Notes: generated by a model from the sequence alone, not told the origin. A stretch of 27,137 bases of DNA from JAABUE01 sp034431895 (GCA_034431895.1 DAOUCM010000085.1:1-27137), one strand, 5' to 3'; shown: positions 7,696 to 15,644, counted from the stretch's first letter. A program made the numbers and translations.

Positions 7696-7811
7696 ACCTG
7701 AATTCGAGATAAGCCTTCGAACCGTCCCGCGAAGTACCCGCAGGGTGAAGGCTCGATTTTGCCCATACAATTGCTCTAACAAGCCTTTGGGACGGTTATC
7801 CCGAACTAGCG
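7696..7811 (+). mobile_element. MITE-like element, copy A
   Basis: First of four same-orientation copies. Inverted ends TTCGAGATAA (7703-7712) and TTATCCCGAA (7796-7805), one mismatch in the left end. The internal stretch GCGAAGTACCCGCAGGGTG is identical in all copies. It begins right after the methyltransferase stop codon. No flanking direct repeat is clear for this copy. Confidence 0.8.
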
Positions 7812-7883
7812 TTATTTTGCCTGTTCGCATGGAACAAGCGCAGCAATGACTGGGCTGCCATGCACCCAGGCAGTGACATCGCT

Positions 7884-8531
7884 TTACTTCTCGCTGATGG
7901 TAATGCTTTGGATGGCGTCGCCGGGGTAGGTAGGATTTTGTAGCGGATCGCGGCGGGTGATGCTGTTGACGACTTCCATGCCCTGGATGACCTGTCCAAA
8001 GATGGTATAGCCGCCATTCAATTGCGGCGCCGGCCCAAATGTGATGAAGAATTGACTGCCGTTGGTATCCCGCCCGGCGTTGGCCATGGCAACTACGCCG
8101 GCCTTGTCGAAAGTCAAATCGCTGTCTTCGTTCTGGAATTGATAGCCCGGGCCGCCCATGCCGGTTCCGGTCGGATCGCCGCCTTGGGCCATGAAGCCTT
8201 CTAAGACGCGATGGAAGGTCGTGCCGTCGAAATAGCCTTCCCGCGCCAGGAAGACGAAATTGTTGACCGTTATGGGGGCCTTATCGGGATAAAGTTGGAT
8301 GACGAATTCCCCGCCCTTTTCCATCTTGACGGTGGCGTAGTATTCTTTTGTAGGGTCAATCGTCATTGGCGGCGGTGCATCATATTGTTTGGCGGCTCCA
8401 GATTTCGGCCAGACAATCCACACAATAGCCGCTAAAGCCAGCAACAACACAACCCCCGCAACCATTTGCGTACCAGAGAGCGGCCTGTGGGTCCTCTCGA
8501 TCTTGCTTTGCAAGCGTTTCTTTTTCGACAT
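7884..8531 (-). CDS. Membrane-anchored cyclophilin-type peptidyl-prolyl isomerase
   Basis: 215 aa. A basic N-terminus is followed by one transmembrane helix at about 22-41 ('MVAGVVLLLALAAIVWIVW'), then a cyclophilin domain (about 62-213) facing the cell exterior. Conserved active-site segments are present: 'TTFHRVLEGFMAQGGDPTG' (catalytic Arg, Phe, Gln), 'VAMANAGRDTNGSQFFI' and 'LNGGYTIFGQV'. It catalyses cis-trans isomerisation of X-Pro bonds and probably helps fold exported proteins. No lipobox cysteine, so the helix is the anchor. The ATG has AGGAG eight bases upstream and TATAAT at 8558-8553. Confidence 0.93.
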   Translation of the reverse strand: MSKKKRLQSKIERTHRPLSGTQMVAGVVLLLALAAIVWIVWPKSGAAKQYDAPPPMTIDPTKEYYATVKMEKGGEFVIQLYPDKAPITVNNFVFLAREGYFDGTTFHRVLEGFMAQGGDPTGTGMGGPGYQFQNEDSDLTFDKAGVVAMANAGRDTNGSQFFITFGPAPQLNGGYTIFGQVIQGMEVVNSITRRDPLQNPTYPGDAIQSITISEK

Positions 8532-8552
8532 CGGGGCATCTCCTGGCGTTGG

Positions 8553-8558
8553 ATTATA
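8553..8558 (-). promoter_or_regulatory. -10 box of the cyclophilin gene
   Basis: TATAAT on the minus strand 22 bases before the ATG, leaving a short leader that contains the ribosome-binding site. Confidence 0.55.
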
Positions 8559-8603
8559 CTCAATTTTGCTTCTCTAGGAATCGCCGCGATTGTTTCACCC
8601 GCC

Positions 8604-8632
8604 GTTGCACTGCTGGCAGACGGCAGTGCAAC
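8604..8632. repeat. Perfect inverted repeat, hairpin 1
   Basis: GTTGCACTGC (8604-8613) and GCAGTGCAAC (8623-8632), ten perfect pairs around a nine-base loop, in the gap between the cyclophilin and DUF2892 genes. No T run follows on either strand. Confidence 0.7.
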
Positions 8633-8651
8633 AGCATCCCCTGTGGGGACT

Positions 8652-8689
8652 GAAACGTCCCGAATGTTACAAAACCTTCGGGACGTTTC
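8652..8689 (-). terminator. 13-bp perfect hairpin downstream of the DUF2892 gene
   Basis: GAAACGTCCCGAA (8652-8664) and TTCGGGACGTTTC (8677-8689), thirteen perfect pairs, 15 bases past the stop of the minus-strand DUF2892 gene. There is no U tract, so termination is an inference. The right arm AAAACCTTCGGGACG closely resembles the right half of the MITE-like element, so it may be a relic of that family. Confidence 0.5.
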
Positions 8690-8703
8690 CGTGTGGAAAT
8701 GAA

Positions 8704-8910
8704 TTACTTGCCGCGCGTGGACAGGCCAAACGGCAGGTACAGCGGGCAGAACGATACCGCGCTGGTTAGCGCAAAGATGACTGCCAACACGAGCAGGACG
8801 ATGCCCAGCGCGCCGGAAACGGTGCCGGTAAAGTACAGCGCCGCAAAAATGATGGCTACGATGATGCGCACGATGCGGTCGGTGGTGCCCATGTTCTTGT
8901 TGAGTTTCAT
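8704..8910 (-). CDS. DUF2892 (YgaP-like) small membrane protein
   Basis: 68 aa. 'MKLNKNMGTTDRIVRIIVA' followed by two hydrophobic helices (about 13-33 and 36-56) and 'SFCPLYLPFGLST' near the end. This matches the DUF2892 family, in which the N-terminal 'NxGxxDRxxR' and the late 'C.LY.P.G' are typical; in some proteins the domain is fused to rhodanese. The conserved cysteine suggests a link to sulfur or thiol chemistry, which is unproven. GGAG lies upstream of the ATG. A 34-aa membrane protein gene ends ten bases before it, so the two are an operon. Confidence 0.88.
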   Translation of the reverse strand: MKLNKNMGTTDRIVRIIVAIIFAALYFTGTVSGALGIVLLVLAVIFALTSAVSFCPLYLPFGLSTRGK

Positions 8911-8920
8911 ATTTCTTCTC

Positions 8921-9025
8921 CTATGACGAAAACATTTGGATAAGATAGACCAGCCCGCTTACCAGGCTGATGCACACCAGGCAAACCAGCGCCAGTTTGA
9001 GGAATTTGGTTTTCGTTTCGTCCAT
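8921..9025 (-). CDS. 34-aa single-span membrane protein, unknown
   Basis: A very short gene with a strong GAGGAG ribosome-binding site seven bases before its ATG (minus strand). The protein begins MDETKTKFLKLALVCLVC, then continues through a hydrophobic stretch (about 8-31) and ends MFSS. The basic N-terminus and single helix suggest an inner-membrane microprotein. Its TAG stop lies just before the GGAG of the DUF2892 gene, so translation of the two is probably coupled. I do not recognise a family. The composition (two Cys in the helix, charged N-terminus) is consistent with a real protein, but the evidence is mainly the ribosome-binding site and position. Confidence 0.6.
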   Translation of the reverse strand: MDETKTKFLKLALVCLVCISLVSGLVYLIQMFSS

Positions 9026-9121
9026 TTTGGCTCCTCTTTGCCTGTTTTCACTCTTTAGATGCAGCATGGGCGGGAAATGTTACGTTTAAAGAGCAGTTTA
9101 TTCGTTTGGTTGAGCAACGAA

Positions 9122-10735
9122 CTACTTCTTTCCCCTGCCTTTCGCCGCCTTCACCAATCCCACGAATAGCGGATGCGGCTTCATCGGGCGCGAGAGGAAC
9201 TCGGGGTGGAATTGGCTGCCCAGCATGTAGGGATGGTCGCGCAGTTCGGCGATTTCCACCAGTTTACCGTCTGGGGAGAGGCCGGAGAACACCATGCCGG
9301 CTTCCTCGAAGGCGGCGCGGAAGGCATTGTTGAACTCGAAGCGATGGCGGTGACGCTCGTCCACGCGAGAGACGGCATAGGCAGAGGCGGCCTTCGTCCC
9401 TGGCTGAAGCAGGCAGGGGTACAGTCCGAGGCGCATCGTGCCTCCCATGTCGGTGATGGCGCGCTGTTCCAGCATCAAGTCAATGACCGGGGCGCTGGTG
9501 GCGCGGTCGAATTCGGTCGAGTTGGCGTCATCCTTGCCTAGAACGTTGCGGGCAAATTCGATGCACATTACCTGCATACCCAGGCACAAACCGAGATAGG
9601 GGATATGGTTCTCGCGGGCATAGCGCGCTGCCATGATCTTGCCCTCGATACCGCGCGAACCGAAGCCGCCCGGCACCACTATACCGTCCGCCTGCTGGAT
9701 GACCTCCCAGCCCCTGTTCTTTTCCAGGTCGGTGGAATGTACCCAACCGATTTCGACCTCCACGCCCTGCGACAACGCAGCGTGCTTGAGCGCCTCGCGC
9801 ACCGACATGTAAGCGTCGTGCAATTCCACATATTTACCGACCAGCGCAATCTTGACGGCCGGCTTGGGTTTGCGGACTTCTGCCACCAGTTTCTTCCACG
9901 GCTTCCAGTCTGGTTCGAGCGTGGATTGGAGTTTGAGTTTGCCAATAACGAAATCGGCCACCCCTTGCTTTTCGAGCAGCAGCGGCACTTCGTATAGCAC
10001 ATCGGTCGTCACCATTGGGATGACGGCTTGCTTTTCCACGTCGCAGAACAGCGCAATTTTGTCGCAAATGCCGTCCTCGATGGGTTGGTCGCTGCGCGCA
10101 ATAATCATATTGGGCGAGATACCGATGGAACGCAGCGCAGCCACCGAATGCTGGGTGGGCTTGGTCTTGATCTCACCGGTCGCGCCGATGTAAGGCAGCC
10201 AGGTGACATGGATGAAGAAAACGTTCTCGCGCCCGACCTCGTTGCGCAACTGGCGCAGGGCTTCCAGGAAGGGTTGCGACTCGATGTCGCCAACCGTGCC
10301 GCCGATTTCAACCAGCACGATCTCGGCCCCCGTTTCCTTTGCTACCAAGCCGATGCGGCGCTTGATTTCGTTGGTGATGTGCGGGATGACCTGGATGGTG
10401 CCGCCCAGATAATCGCCGTGCCGTTCTTTCTGAATGACCTCGGCGTAGACTTGCCCGGTAGTGAAGTTGCTCACCCGCCCCAGGCGGATGTCAATGAAAC
10501 GCTCGTAATGGCCCAGGTCTAAGTCGGTCTCGGCGCCGTCGTCCAGCACGTACACCTCGCCATGCTGATAAGGGCTCATCGTGCCGGGGTCTACGTTGAT
10601 GTAGGGGTCCAGTTTTTGTACCGCCACTTTGAAACCGCGTTCTTTCAGCAACAGGCCAAGCGCAGCGGCTGTCACGCCCTTGCCGACCGAAGAGACCACG
10701 CCACCGGTGAAAAAAATATATTTGGGATAATTCAT
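9122..10735 (-). CDS. pyrG: CTP synthase
   Basis: 537 aa, full length. It makes CTP from UTP, ATP and glutamine in the cytoplasm, the last step of pyrimidine nucleotide synthesis. The N-terminal synthase domain begins 'YIFFTGGVVSSVGKG' (ATP loop) and holds 'KLDPYINVDPGTMSP', 'HYERFID' and 'TKPTQHSVAALRS'. The C-terminal class I glutamine amidotransferase domain has the nucleophile Cys in 'GLCLGMQ' and the His-Glu pair in 'QFHPEF'. The ATG follows GGAGG. A MITE-like element lies about 20 bases upstream of the ATG, so the promoter must be in or beyond that repeat. The tail ends in a short basic run (KGRGKK). Confidence 0.98.
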   Translation of the reverse strand: MNYPKYIFFTGGVVSSVGKGVTAAALGLLLKERGFKVAVQKLDPYINVDPGTMSPYQHGEVYVLDDGAETDLDLGHYERFIDIRLGRVSNFTTGQVYAEVIQKERHGDYLGGTIQVIPHITNEIKRRIGLVAKETGAEIVLVEIGGTVGDIESQPFLEALRQLRNEVGRENVFFIHVTWLPYIGATGEIKTKPTQHSVAALRSIGISPNMIIARSDQPIEDGICDKIALFCDVEKQAVIPMVTTDVLYEVPLLLEKQGVADFVIGKLKLQSTLEPDWKPWKKLVAEVRKPKPAVKIALVGKYVELHDAYMSVREALKHAALSQGVEVEIGWVHSTDLEKNRGWEVIQQADGIVVPGGFGSRGIEGKIMAARYARENHIPYLGLCLGMQVMCIEFARNVLGKDDANSTEFDRATSAPVIDLMLEQRAITDMGGTMRLGLYPCLLQPGTKAASAYAVSRVDERHRHRFEFNNAFRAAFEEAGMVFSGLSPDGKLVEIAELRDHPYMLGSQFHPEFLSRPMKPHPLFVGLVKAAKGRGKK

Positions 10736-10756
10736 GTTGCGCCTCCAAATATTTAA

Positions 10757-10873
10757 CCTGAAGTCGGGATAAGCCTTCGAACCGTCCCGCGAAGTACCCG
10801 CAGGGTGAAGGCTCGATTTTGCCCGTACAATTGCTCTAAAAAACCTTCGGGACGGTTATCCCGAACTGGCATG
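10757..10873 (+). mobile_element. MITE-like element, copy B
   Basis: Inverted ends (G)TCGGGATAA at 10763-10772 and TTATCCCGAA at 10856-10865. Flanked by ATATTTAA (10749-10756) and ATATTAA (10874-10880), an imperfect direct repeat. It sits about 20 bases upstream of pyrG, between pyrG and the roadblock gene. Confidence 0.82.
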
Positions 10874-10885
10874 ATATTAACAGCA

Positions 10886-10913
10886 ATGGGGAGGGCGTTT
10901 AAGCCCTCCCCAT
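10886..10913 (-). terminator. 11-bp hairpin after the roadblock gene
   Basis: ATGGGGAGGGC (10886-10896) and GCCCTCCCCAT (10903-10913) with a six-base loop. It lies downstream of the minus-strand roadblock gene and upstream of pyrG. Stem is very strong but no U tract follows, so a terminator is likely rather than certain. Confidence 0.5.
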
Positions 10914-10972
10914 GCGGGGGAGTGGTTATTTGCAGAGGTTCTGCCCCTGCAAGAGAAGGATCTTTCGATAAT

Positions 10973-11347
10973 TCATCCGACTAACTTGATTAAATCTTCT
11001 GCCGCGCGGCGCATTTCCAGGAAGATGAGGCCTAGTTTGGCTTCCGGGCGCGCCAGGGCCGTCAGCACGGCTTCTTGACCGACCGAGGTCAACACGATAG
11101 AACCAGCATCGCCCTTGATATAGACTTGCTCCAGCCCACCGCGTCCTAGTTCGCTAGAAATACGCTCGCCCAGACTGAGCATGGCGGCCGACATGGCCGA
11201 AACGCGGTCTTCTTCCACGCCCTGCTGCAGGGCCGAGGCCATGATCAACCCGTCCACCGAGACGATGGCGGAGGCTTCGATATCGGGGGCGGCGGCCTGC
11301 ATCGAGCGCAGGCGATCTACCATTTGGTCAGCGCGGGATTTACTCAT
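10973..11347 (-). CDS. Roadblock/LC7-domain protein
   Basis: 124 aa. The protein is a single roadblock/LC7 domain: 'MVDRLRSMQAAAPDIEASAI' followed by 'VSVDGLIMASALQQGVEEDR', 'MSAAMLSLGERISSELGRGG', and 'GSIVLTSVGQEAVLTALARP'. In bacteria such proteins pair with small GTPases of the MglA type as activators or partners in polarity and motility. No GTPase gene is in the window, so a partner must lie elsewhere. The frame extends further upstream, but ATG 11347 has AAGGAGA in place and begins the domain. It is followed by a strong hairpin. Confidence 0.88.
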   Translation of the reverse strand: MSKSRADQMVDRLRSMQAAAPDIEASAIVSVDGLIMASALQQGVEEDRVSAMSAAMLSLGERISSELGRGGLEQVYIKGDAGSIVLTSVGQEAVLTALARPEAKLGLIFLEMRRAAEDLIKLVG

Positions 11348-11585
11348 GGCAGAAACTCTCCTTAGGAATCTTTTTGCTCTCCTAGAGTCTACCATAAAAA
11401 CATCAATTGCTGGTATCTTTTCGTGTGCATGTAAAGGTCATCAACCACGGATGGATGATTGCCTGCCTGTCTTTGGAACTCAGCCGCACGTTTTGCAGAG
11501 TGCGCAGAAGCGGCAGTCGAAAGTCGGGGGACTTTTGACACTGCACCTGCCCGAATTTGGCCCCTTTTCTTCGGCAAGAGGGCAG

Positions 11586-11591
11586 TATAAT
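11586..11591 (+). promoter_or_regulatory. -10 box of the ROK gene (leaderless)
   Basis: TATAAT seven bases before the ATG at 11599, and no ribosome-binding site. The longer frame to TTG 11557 would start upstream of the transcript. Confidence 0.6.
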
Positions 11592-11598
11592 TGCCTGC

Positions 11599-12555
11599 AT
11601 GAGCATCTTCGTCGCCGTAGACATCGGCGGAACGCACATCCGCGCTGCCGCCTATGAAGAAGACAATCCCCAGCCGCTCACCCATCAACGGGCGCGCAGC
11701 CTCGCTCGCCAGCCCGGCATCTTCGACCGCCTGGTCAAGACCATCGAAGCGGCCTGGCCTCATAACCAACCCGTCGCCGCTATTGGGATGGCCTCCCCTG
11801 GGCCGCTCGATCCGCAAGCGGGGGTTGTTTTGGCTACCCCCAATATCCCAGAATGGCGTAACTTCCCTGTCACCGAAAAACTCAGCCAGCATTTCGGCGT
11901 GCCGGCCTGGCTGGACAACGATGCCAACCTGGCGGCCCTGGGAGAATGGAAATTTGGCGCCGGGCGTGGACACCATCACCTGCTCTACCTGACTATCAGC
12001 ACAGGCATCGGCGGCGGCGTCATTGTCGAAGACCATCTCCTGCACGGACATCATGGCCTGGCCGCCGAACTTGGACATGTCACTGTGCTGGCCGGCGGAC
12101 CGCTCTGTTCGTGCGGCTATCCCGGTCACCTCGAGGCGCTGGCCTCGGGTCCCGCCATCGAACGTTACGTGCGCGAACAATTGGCCGCCGGGACAACGTC
12201 TATCCTGCGCAATACGACCGAATTGAACGCCCGCCTCATTGCCGAGGCGGCTTCGAGCGGCGATGAACTGGCCAAGTCTGCCTATGCGCGCGCAGGCGAA
12301 TACCTGGGCATCGGTGTAGCCGGATTCCTGCACACCTTCGATCCCTCCATCGTCATCCTGGGCGGAGGAGTTTCCATGAGCGGACCACTGCTGTTCGAGC
12401 CGTTCGAGGCCAGCCTGCGGAAACACGTCTTCAACTCCCGTTATCTCGAAGGTCTGACCATCACCCGCGCCGCCCTGGGCGACAACGCCGGCTTATTGGG
12501 AGCGTTGGCCCTGGCCACGCTCAATTCTCGAAAACAAAACGTTCCAAAATACTAG
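11599..12555 (+). CDS. ROK-family sugar kinase (glucokinase-like)
   Basis: 318 aa. ATP phosphate loop 'VAVDIGGTHIRAA' at the start, catalytic-type Asp in 'WLDNDANLAALGEW', second phosphate motif 'TISTGIGGG', and the ROK signature around 'GLAAELGHVTV' and 'CSCGYPGHLEALASG'. The family phosphorylates glucose, N-acetylated hexosamines or related sugars. The zinc motif normally reads CxCGxxGCxE; the third Cys is His here (GHLE), a substitution that also keeps a possible zinc ligand. There is no N-terminal DNA-binding domain, so it is a kinase rather than a repressor. It starts opposite to the roadblock gene and is followed ten bases later by a lipoprotein gene, a probable two-gene operon. Confidence 0.93.
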   Translation: MSIFVAVDIGGTHIRAAAYEEDNPQPLTHQRARSLARQPGIFDRLVKTIEAAWPHNQPVAAIGMASPGPLDPQAGVVLATPNIPEWRNFPVTEKLSQHFGVPAWLDNDANLAALGEWKFGAGRGHHHLLYLTISTGIGGGVIVEDHLLHGHHGLAAELGHVTVLAGGPLCSCGYPGHLEALASGPAIERYVREQLAAGTTSILRNTTELNARLIAEAASSGDELAKSAYARAGEYLGIGVAGFLHTFDPSIVILGGGVSMSGPLLFEPFEASLRKHVFNSRYLEGLTITRAALGDNAGLLGALALATLNSRKQNVPKY

Positions 12556-12564
12556 CGACTCCTT

Positions 12565-13359
12565 ATGGACCGAAAAATCATCCTGCTGACCGCCCTGAGC
12601 GTCCTTCTGGCTTGCGCGCCTCTTGCTACGCCTGTGCCTGCTACCGTTTCCCCAACGCCTAGCCCGCTCCCGGCCGTTACCGTTTCCCCCCTCCCGCCCA
12701 CACATACCGCTACGCCCTCGCCGACCGATACCCCCCTCCCCACCTCCACGCCTACCCCCCTCCCCACCTCCACGCCTACTCCCATCCCCACCTACGCTGT
12801 TTTGCGCGGTGAAGTGCTGGCCGACAAATTGGCCTGCCGCTATGGCCCTGGCTGGCCTTACCTGTACAAATATGGGCTGGTCAAAGGCAACCGATTGGAA
12901 ATCATTGGCCGCCTGGACGATGCCAAATGGATCTACGTCCAGGCCATCGGGGGAAACAACCCCTGCTGGGTCAAAGCCGAATTCATGGACATTCACGGCG
13001 ACCCCATGAGCCTGGAACCGCTCTATCCAGACAAAGTCAAACTCCCGCTCTCACCCTATTACCCGCCTACAACCGTCCTGAGCGTCACCCGCAGTGCCGA
13101 CACGGTCACCGTCTCCTGGCTGGATATTCCCTTGCGCGCTGGCGACGAGGAAGACGAACGGATGAACCATTACATCATTGAAGTCTGGCGTTGTGAGGCC
13201 GGTCAAATCGTCTTCGAGCCGCTGGCTACCAATGACCTGGAAATCTCCTTCCGAGACGAGAGCGGCTGTGCCGAAGAGTCGCACGGACGTATCTTTGTAC
13301 AAGAAAAACACGGCTTTGCCGGCCCTACCGAAATTACCCCCTGGCCTCCCCACCCATAA
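12565..13359 (+). CDS. Lipoprotein with Pro/Thr linker and SH3-like domain
   Basis: 264 aa. The signal 'MDRKIILLTALSVLLAC' is a type II lipoprotein signal with lipid-accepting Cys 17. Residues about 18-75 are a Pro/Thr/Ser linker ('PLPTSTPTPLPTSTPTP'), encoded partly by two 24-bp direct repeats at about 12731-12778. Then comes a bacterial SH3-like domain ('LACRYGPGWPYLYKYGLVKG' to 'CWVKAEFMDI', about 88-145) and a beta-rich region resembling fibronectin type III ('VLSVTRSADTVTVSWLDI'). It should be displayed on the outer face of the membrane, perhaps binding cell wall; that is inference. There is no good ribosome-binding site, so translation probably depends on the kinase gene. Confidence 0.8.
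   Translation: MDRKIILLTALSVLLACAPLATPVPATVSPTPSPLPAVTVSPLPPTHTATPSPTDTPLPTSTPTPLPTSTPTPIPTYAVLRGEVLADKLACRYGPGWPYLYKYGLVKGNRLEIIGRLDDAKWIYVQAIGGNNPCWVKAEFMDIHGDPMSLEPLYPDKVKLPLSPYYPPTTVLSVTRSADTVTVSWLDIPLRAGDEEDERMNHYIIEVWRCEAGQIVFEPLATNDLEISFRDESGCAEESHGRIFVQEKHGFAGPTEITPWPPHP
12731..12778 (+). repeat. Two 24-bp direct repeats in the lipoprotein linker
   Basis: The unit CCCCCCTCCCCACCTCCACG + CCTA occurs twice with period 24, an in-frame repeat that could vary in copy number by slippage. Confidence 0.7.
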
Positions 13360-13437
13360 CGACCGTTGTAAAGTTAACTGCTGCTGTGACCACGAATGCT
13401 TCGAAACCCGTACGGCGCGGCGCTGGGAACAGTCTTG

Positions 13438-14694
13438 TTAGCCGTTCAGCGTTGGCAGGGTGAAGTAAAATGTACTGCCTTCCCCTTCGCGGCTTTCGGC
13501 CCAAATGCGCCCACCGTGCAATTCGACCAGGTGACGCGAAATGGACAGGCCCAGGCCGGTGCCGCCACCTGAACGCGACTTGTCTACCCGGTAGAAGCGC
13601 TCGAAGATGCGTGGTAACTCATCAGCCGGGATGCCGATACCGGTATCTTGCACCGCAAATCGAACTTCACCCTGACCTGCCTCTGCCAAAAGGGCCACTT
13701 TTCCCCCAGGGCGCGTAAATTTGACAGCGTTATGGATCAAATTTACCAGCACTTGTTCCACCCGCGGCGCATCTGCCTGGACGTTTGGCAGGTCGGTGGG
13801 GCAATCCAATCGCAGCGACAGGCCGGCGCGTTCCACTTGTAGACGCATCCGTTCGGCAGCCGACGTTAACAACTTACGCGGCGCCACTGCTCGCAATTCC
13901 AATTCCACCTGACCCGATTCGATTTTCGATAAATCCAACATCTCTTGTGCCATTTGAGTCAAGGCATCTACTTCGGTGTGGATACGGCCCAAGAAACGCG
14001 GCGCAGCCTCAGGGTCCGAAAGCGCCCCGTCCTGCAGGGTATCTGTCAAAGCCTTGAGCGAGGCCAAGGGGGTGCGCAATTCATGGGAGAGGTTACTGAT
14101 GAAATCGCGCCGGATGGTTTCCAGCCGACGTACGCGGGTCAAATCCTGTGCGAGTAATAGCGTGCCGCCGCTCATGTCGCGGTCGGGAATCACCACCAAT
14201 TGCAGGAAATGACGACTGAGCGGCATTTCCACGGTCTCGGTTTGCAGTTCGCCGCTTTCTCGACAGCGCCACCACGCCTCGACCAGAGTGTGATGCCGAA
14301 TGGCCTCGGCCACCGAATGTCCCAACAACGATCTTCCAAACAAACGATGCGCAGCCGGATTGGCAAATTGAATCCGTCCCTCTGCATCTGCAATCAACAC
14401 CCCGTCGGTGAGTTGCTCGAGGATGGCAGAGAGCCGGGCGCGCTGAGTTTCGCAGGCCGTCAACTGGGCCTTGTAAGCGGAGCGTTGGGCGCGGATGGCG
14501 CCGACCAGTTCTTGCAATGGCAAGCAGACAACAGACGGTTCCTCACCGCGTTCTAACTGTTTGGTCAAAGTGGACAAAGCGCGTCGCAGGTCGAAATAGC
14601 GCCACCCCAACCAGACAGCCAGGAAGATGAAAAGGAAGAGTAAGAGTTGCTGATACATTGGAGAAAAATGCCAAGCGCGGTTTGGCCTTTTCAC
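13438..14694 (-). CDS. PhoR-like membrane histidine kinase with PAS domain
   Basis: 418 aa. One transmembrane helix near the N-terminus (about 15-32), a coiled segment, a PAS domain (about 85-185, 'LEQLTDGVLIADAEGRIQFAN'), then phospho-His H204 in 'NLSHELRTPLASLK', N box 'NLIHNAVKFTRPGG', 'DTGIGIPADELPRIFERFYR' and 'GTGLGLSISRHLVELHGG'. It resembles PhoR, the phosphate-starvation sensor kinase, but lacks an extracytoplasmic domain, so it probably senses through the membrane or PAS. The start is GTG 14694, overlapping the regulator stop by four bases (GTGA); ATG 14658 is an alternative without a ribosome-binding site. The gene converges with the lipoprotein gene. Confidence 0.93.
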   Translation of the reverse strand: MKRPNRAWHFSPMYQQLLLFLFIFLAVWLGWRYFDLRRALSTLTKQLERGEEPSVVCLPLQELVGAIRAQRSAYKAQLTACETQRARLSAILEQLTDGVLIADAEGRIQFANPAAHRLFGRSLLGHSVAEAIRHHTLVEAWWRCRESGELQTETVEMPLSRHFLQLVVIPDRDMSGGTLLLAQDLTRVRRLETIRRDFISNLSHELRTPLASLKALTDTLQDGALSDPEAAPRFLGRIHTEVDALTQMAQEMLDLSKIESGQVELELRAVAPRKLLTSAAERMRLQVERAGLSLRLDCPTDLPNVQADAPRVEQVLVNLIHNAVKFTRPGGKVALLAEAGQGEVRFAVQDTGIGIPADELPRIFERFYRVDKSRSGGGTGLGLSISRHLVELHGGRIWAESREGEGSTFYFTLPTLNG

Positions 14695-15398
14695 CCTTCG
14701 AAGCGATAACCGCCTCCGCGCACAGTCACGATACGTTTCGGCTTGGCTGCATCGGCTTCGATTTTCTGCCGCAGCCAGCGTACATGAACGTCTACGGTAC
14801 GGCTATCGCCAATGTAATCCCAGCCCCACACACGTTCGAGGATGAATTCACGTGTGAGCATTTGCCCCTTATGCTCAGCAAAGAAGACCAGCAACTCGTA
14901 TTCCTTTGGTTTCATCACCACGACTTGCCCGTCCAGGGTCACTTCGCGGCGGCTCAAGTCAATAGACAATTCGCCGAAGGTCAGCTGCTCGTGGGGGAGG
15001 GGTTGGTTGCTTTTTCCCAATTCTTCCCGCAGCAGACGCGCGCGTCGTAATTGGGCTTTGACACGCGCCATAAGTTCACGCATGGAAAAGGGCTTGGTGA
15101 GATAATCATCGGCGCCGACCTCCAGGCCAACAACGCGGTCAATCTCGTTGTCGCGGGCGGTGAGTATGAGTATGGCAGCGGTCATTTCCTTGCGCAGGAT
15201 GCGCGCCACCTCGAAGCCGTCCATTTTAGGAAGCATAATATCGAGGATGATCAGGTCAGGCTTCGAGCGGCGTGCTGCTTCGAGGGCGGCAAGACCGTCT
15301 CCTGCCACTTCGACTGCGTACCCCTCTTTTTTCAAGTTATACGCCAGCGTGTCTTGCAAAGCCAGTTCGTCTTCTACAATAAGGATAGATTCTGTCAT
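14691..15398 (-). CDS. PhoB/PhoP-like response regulator
   Basis: 235 aa. Receiver domain with 'ILIVEDE', phosphoacceptor D53 in 'IILDIMLPKMDGFEV' and 'DDYLTKPFSMREL', then a winged-helix domain ending 'RTVDVHVRWLRQKIE...VRGGGYRFEG'. It is encoded immediately before, and overlaps, the PhoR-like kinase, so the two are one system. No ribosome-binding site precedes the ATG; TATATT with an upstream TG lies seven bases away, so the message is probably leaderless. Homology to PhoB/PhoP suggests phosphate control, but no pst or phosphatase genes are here to support that. Confidence 0.94.
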   Translation of the reverse strand: MTESILIVEDELALQDTLAYNLKKEGYAVEVAGDGLAALEAARRSKPDLIILDIMLPKMDGFEVARILRKEMTAAILILTARDNEIDRVVGLEVGADDYLTKPFSMRELMARVKAQLRRARLLREELGKSNQPLPHEQLTFGELSIDLSRREVTLDGQVVVMKPKEYELLVFFAEHKGQMLTREFILERVWGWDYIGDSRTVDVHVRWLRQKIEADAAKPKRIVTVRGGGYRFEG

Positions 15399-15405
15399 CG
15401 GTCGA

Positions 15406-15411
15406 AATATA
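15406..15411 (-). promoter_or_regulatory. Extended -10 box of the response regulator (leaderless)
   Basis: Minus strand TGG-TATATT, seven bases before the ATG at 15398. Confidence 0.5.
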
Positions 15412-15476
15412 CCATAGAGTGTGCCAAGAACGGTTAAAAGGCTGTTAACAGGAAAAGGCTACTCCTATTTATAAAA

Positions 15477-15592
15477 CCTGAATGCGGGATAAGCCTTCGA
15501 ACCGTCCCGCGAAGTACCCGCAGGGTGAAGGCTCGATTTTGTCCATACAATTGCTCTACAAAAGCCTTCGGGATGGTTATCCCGAACTGGCG
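15477..15592 (+). mobile_element. MITE-like element, copy C
   Basis: Inverted ends (TG)CGGGATAA at 15483-15492 and TTATCCCGAA at 15577-15586. Flanked by a perfect 8-bp direct repeat TTATAAAA (15469-15476 and 15593-15600), the mark of an insertion. It lies between the response-regulator start and the tRNA-Arg promoter. Confidence 0.88.
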
Positions 15593-15615
15593 TTATAAAA
15601 AATCACACCGCATCC

Positions 15616-15644
15616 TTGACCATCTTCGATTTCTGCATTAGAAT
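15616..15644 (+). promoter_or_regulatory. tRNA-Arg promoter
   Basis: TTGACC, 17-base spacer, TAGAAT, ending 16 bases before the tRNA. A near-consensus sigma-70 type promoter. Confidence 0.75.

Noticed and set aside
11389..12426. Minus-strand reading frame opposite the ROK gene
   Set aside because: Antisense shadow; the ROK motifs are on the plus strand.
13360..13437. Additional gene between the lipoprotein and histidine kinase
   Set aside because: A short convergent gap with no frame, terminator or repeat.
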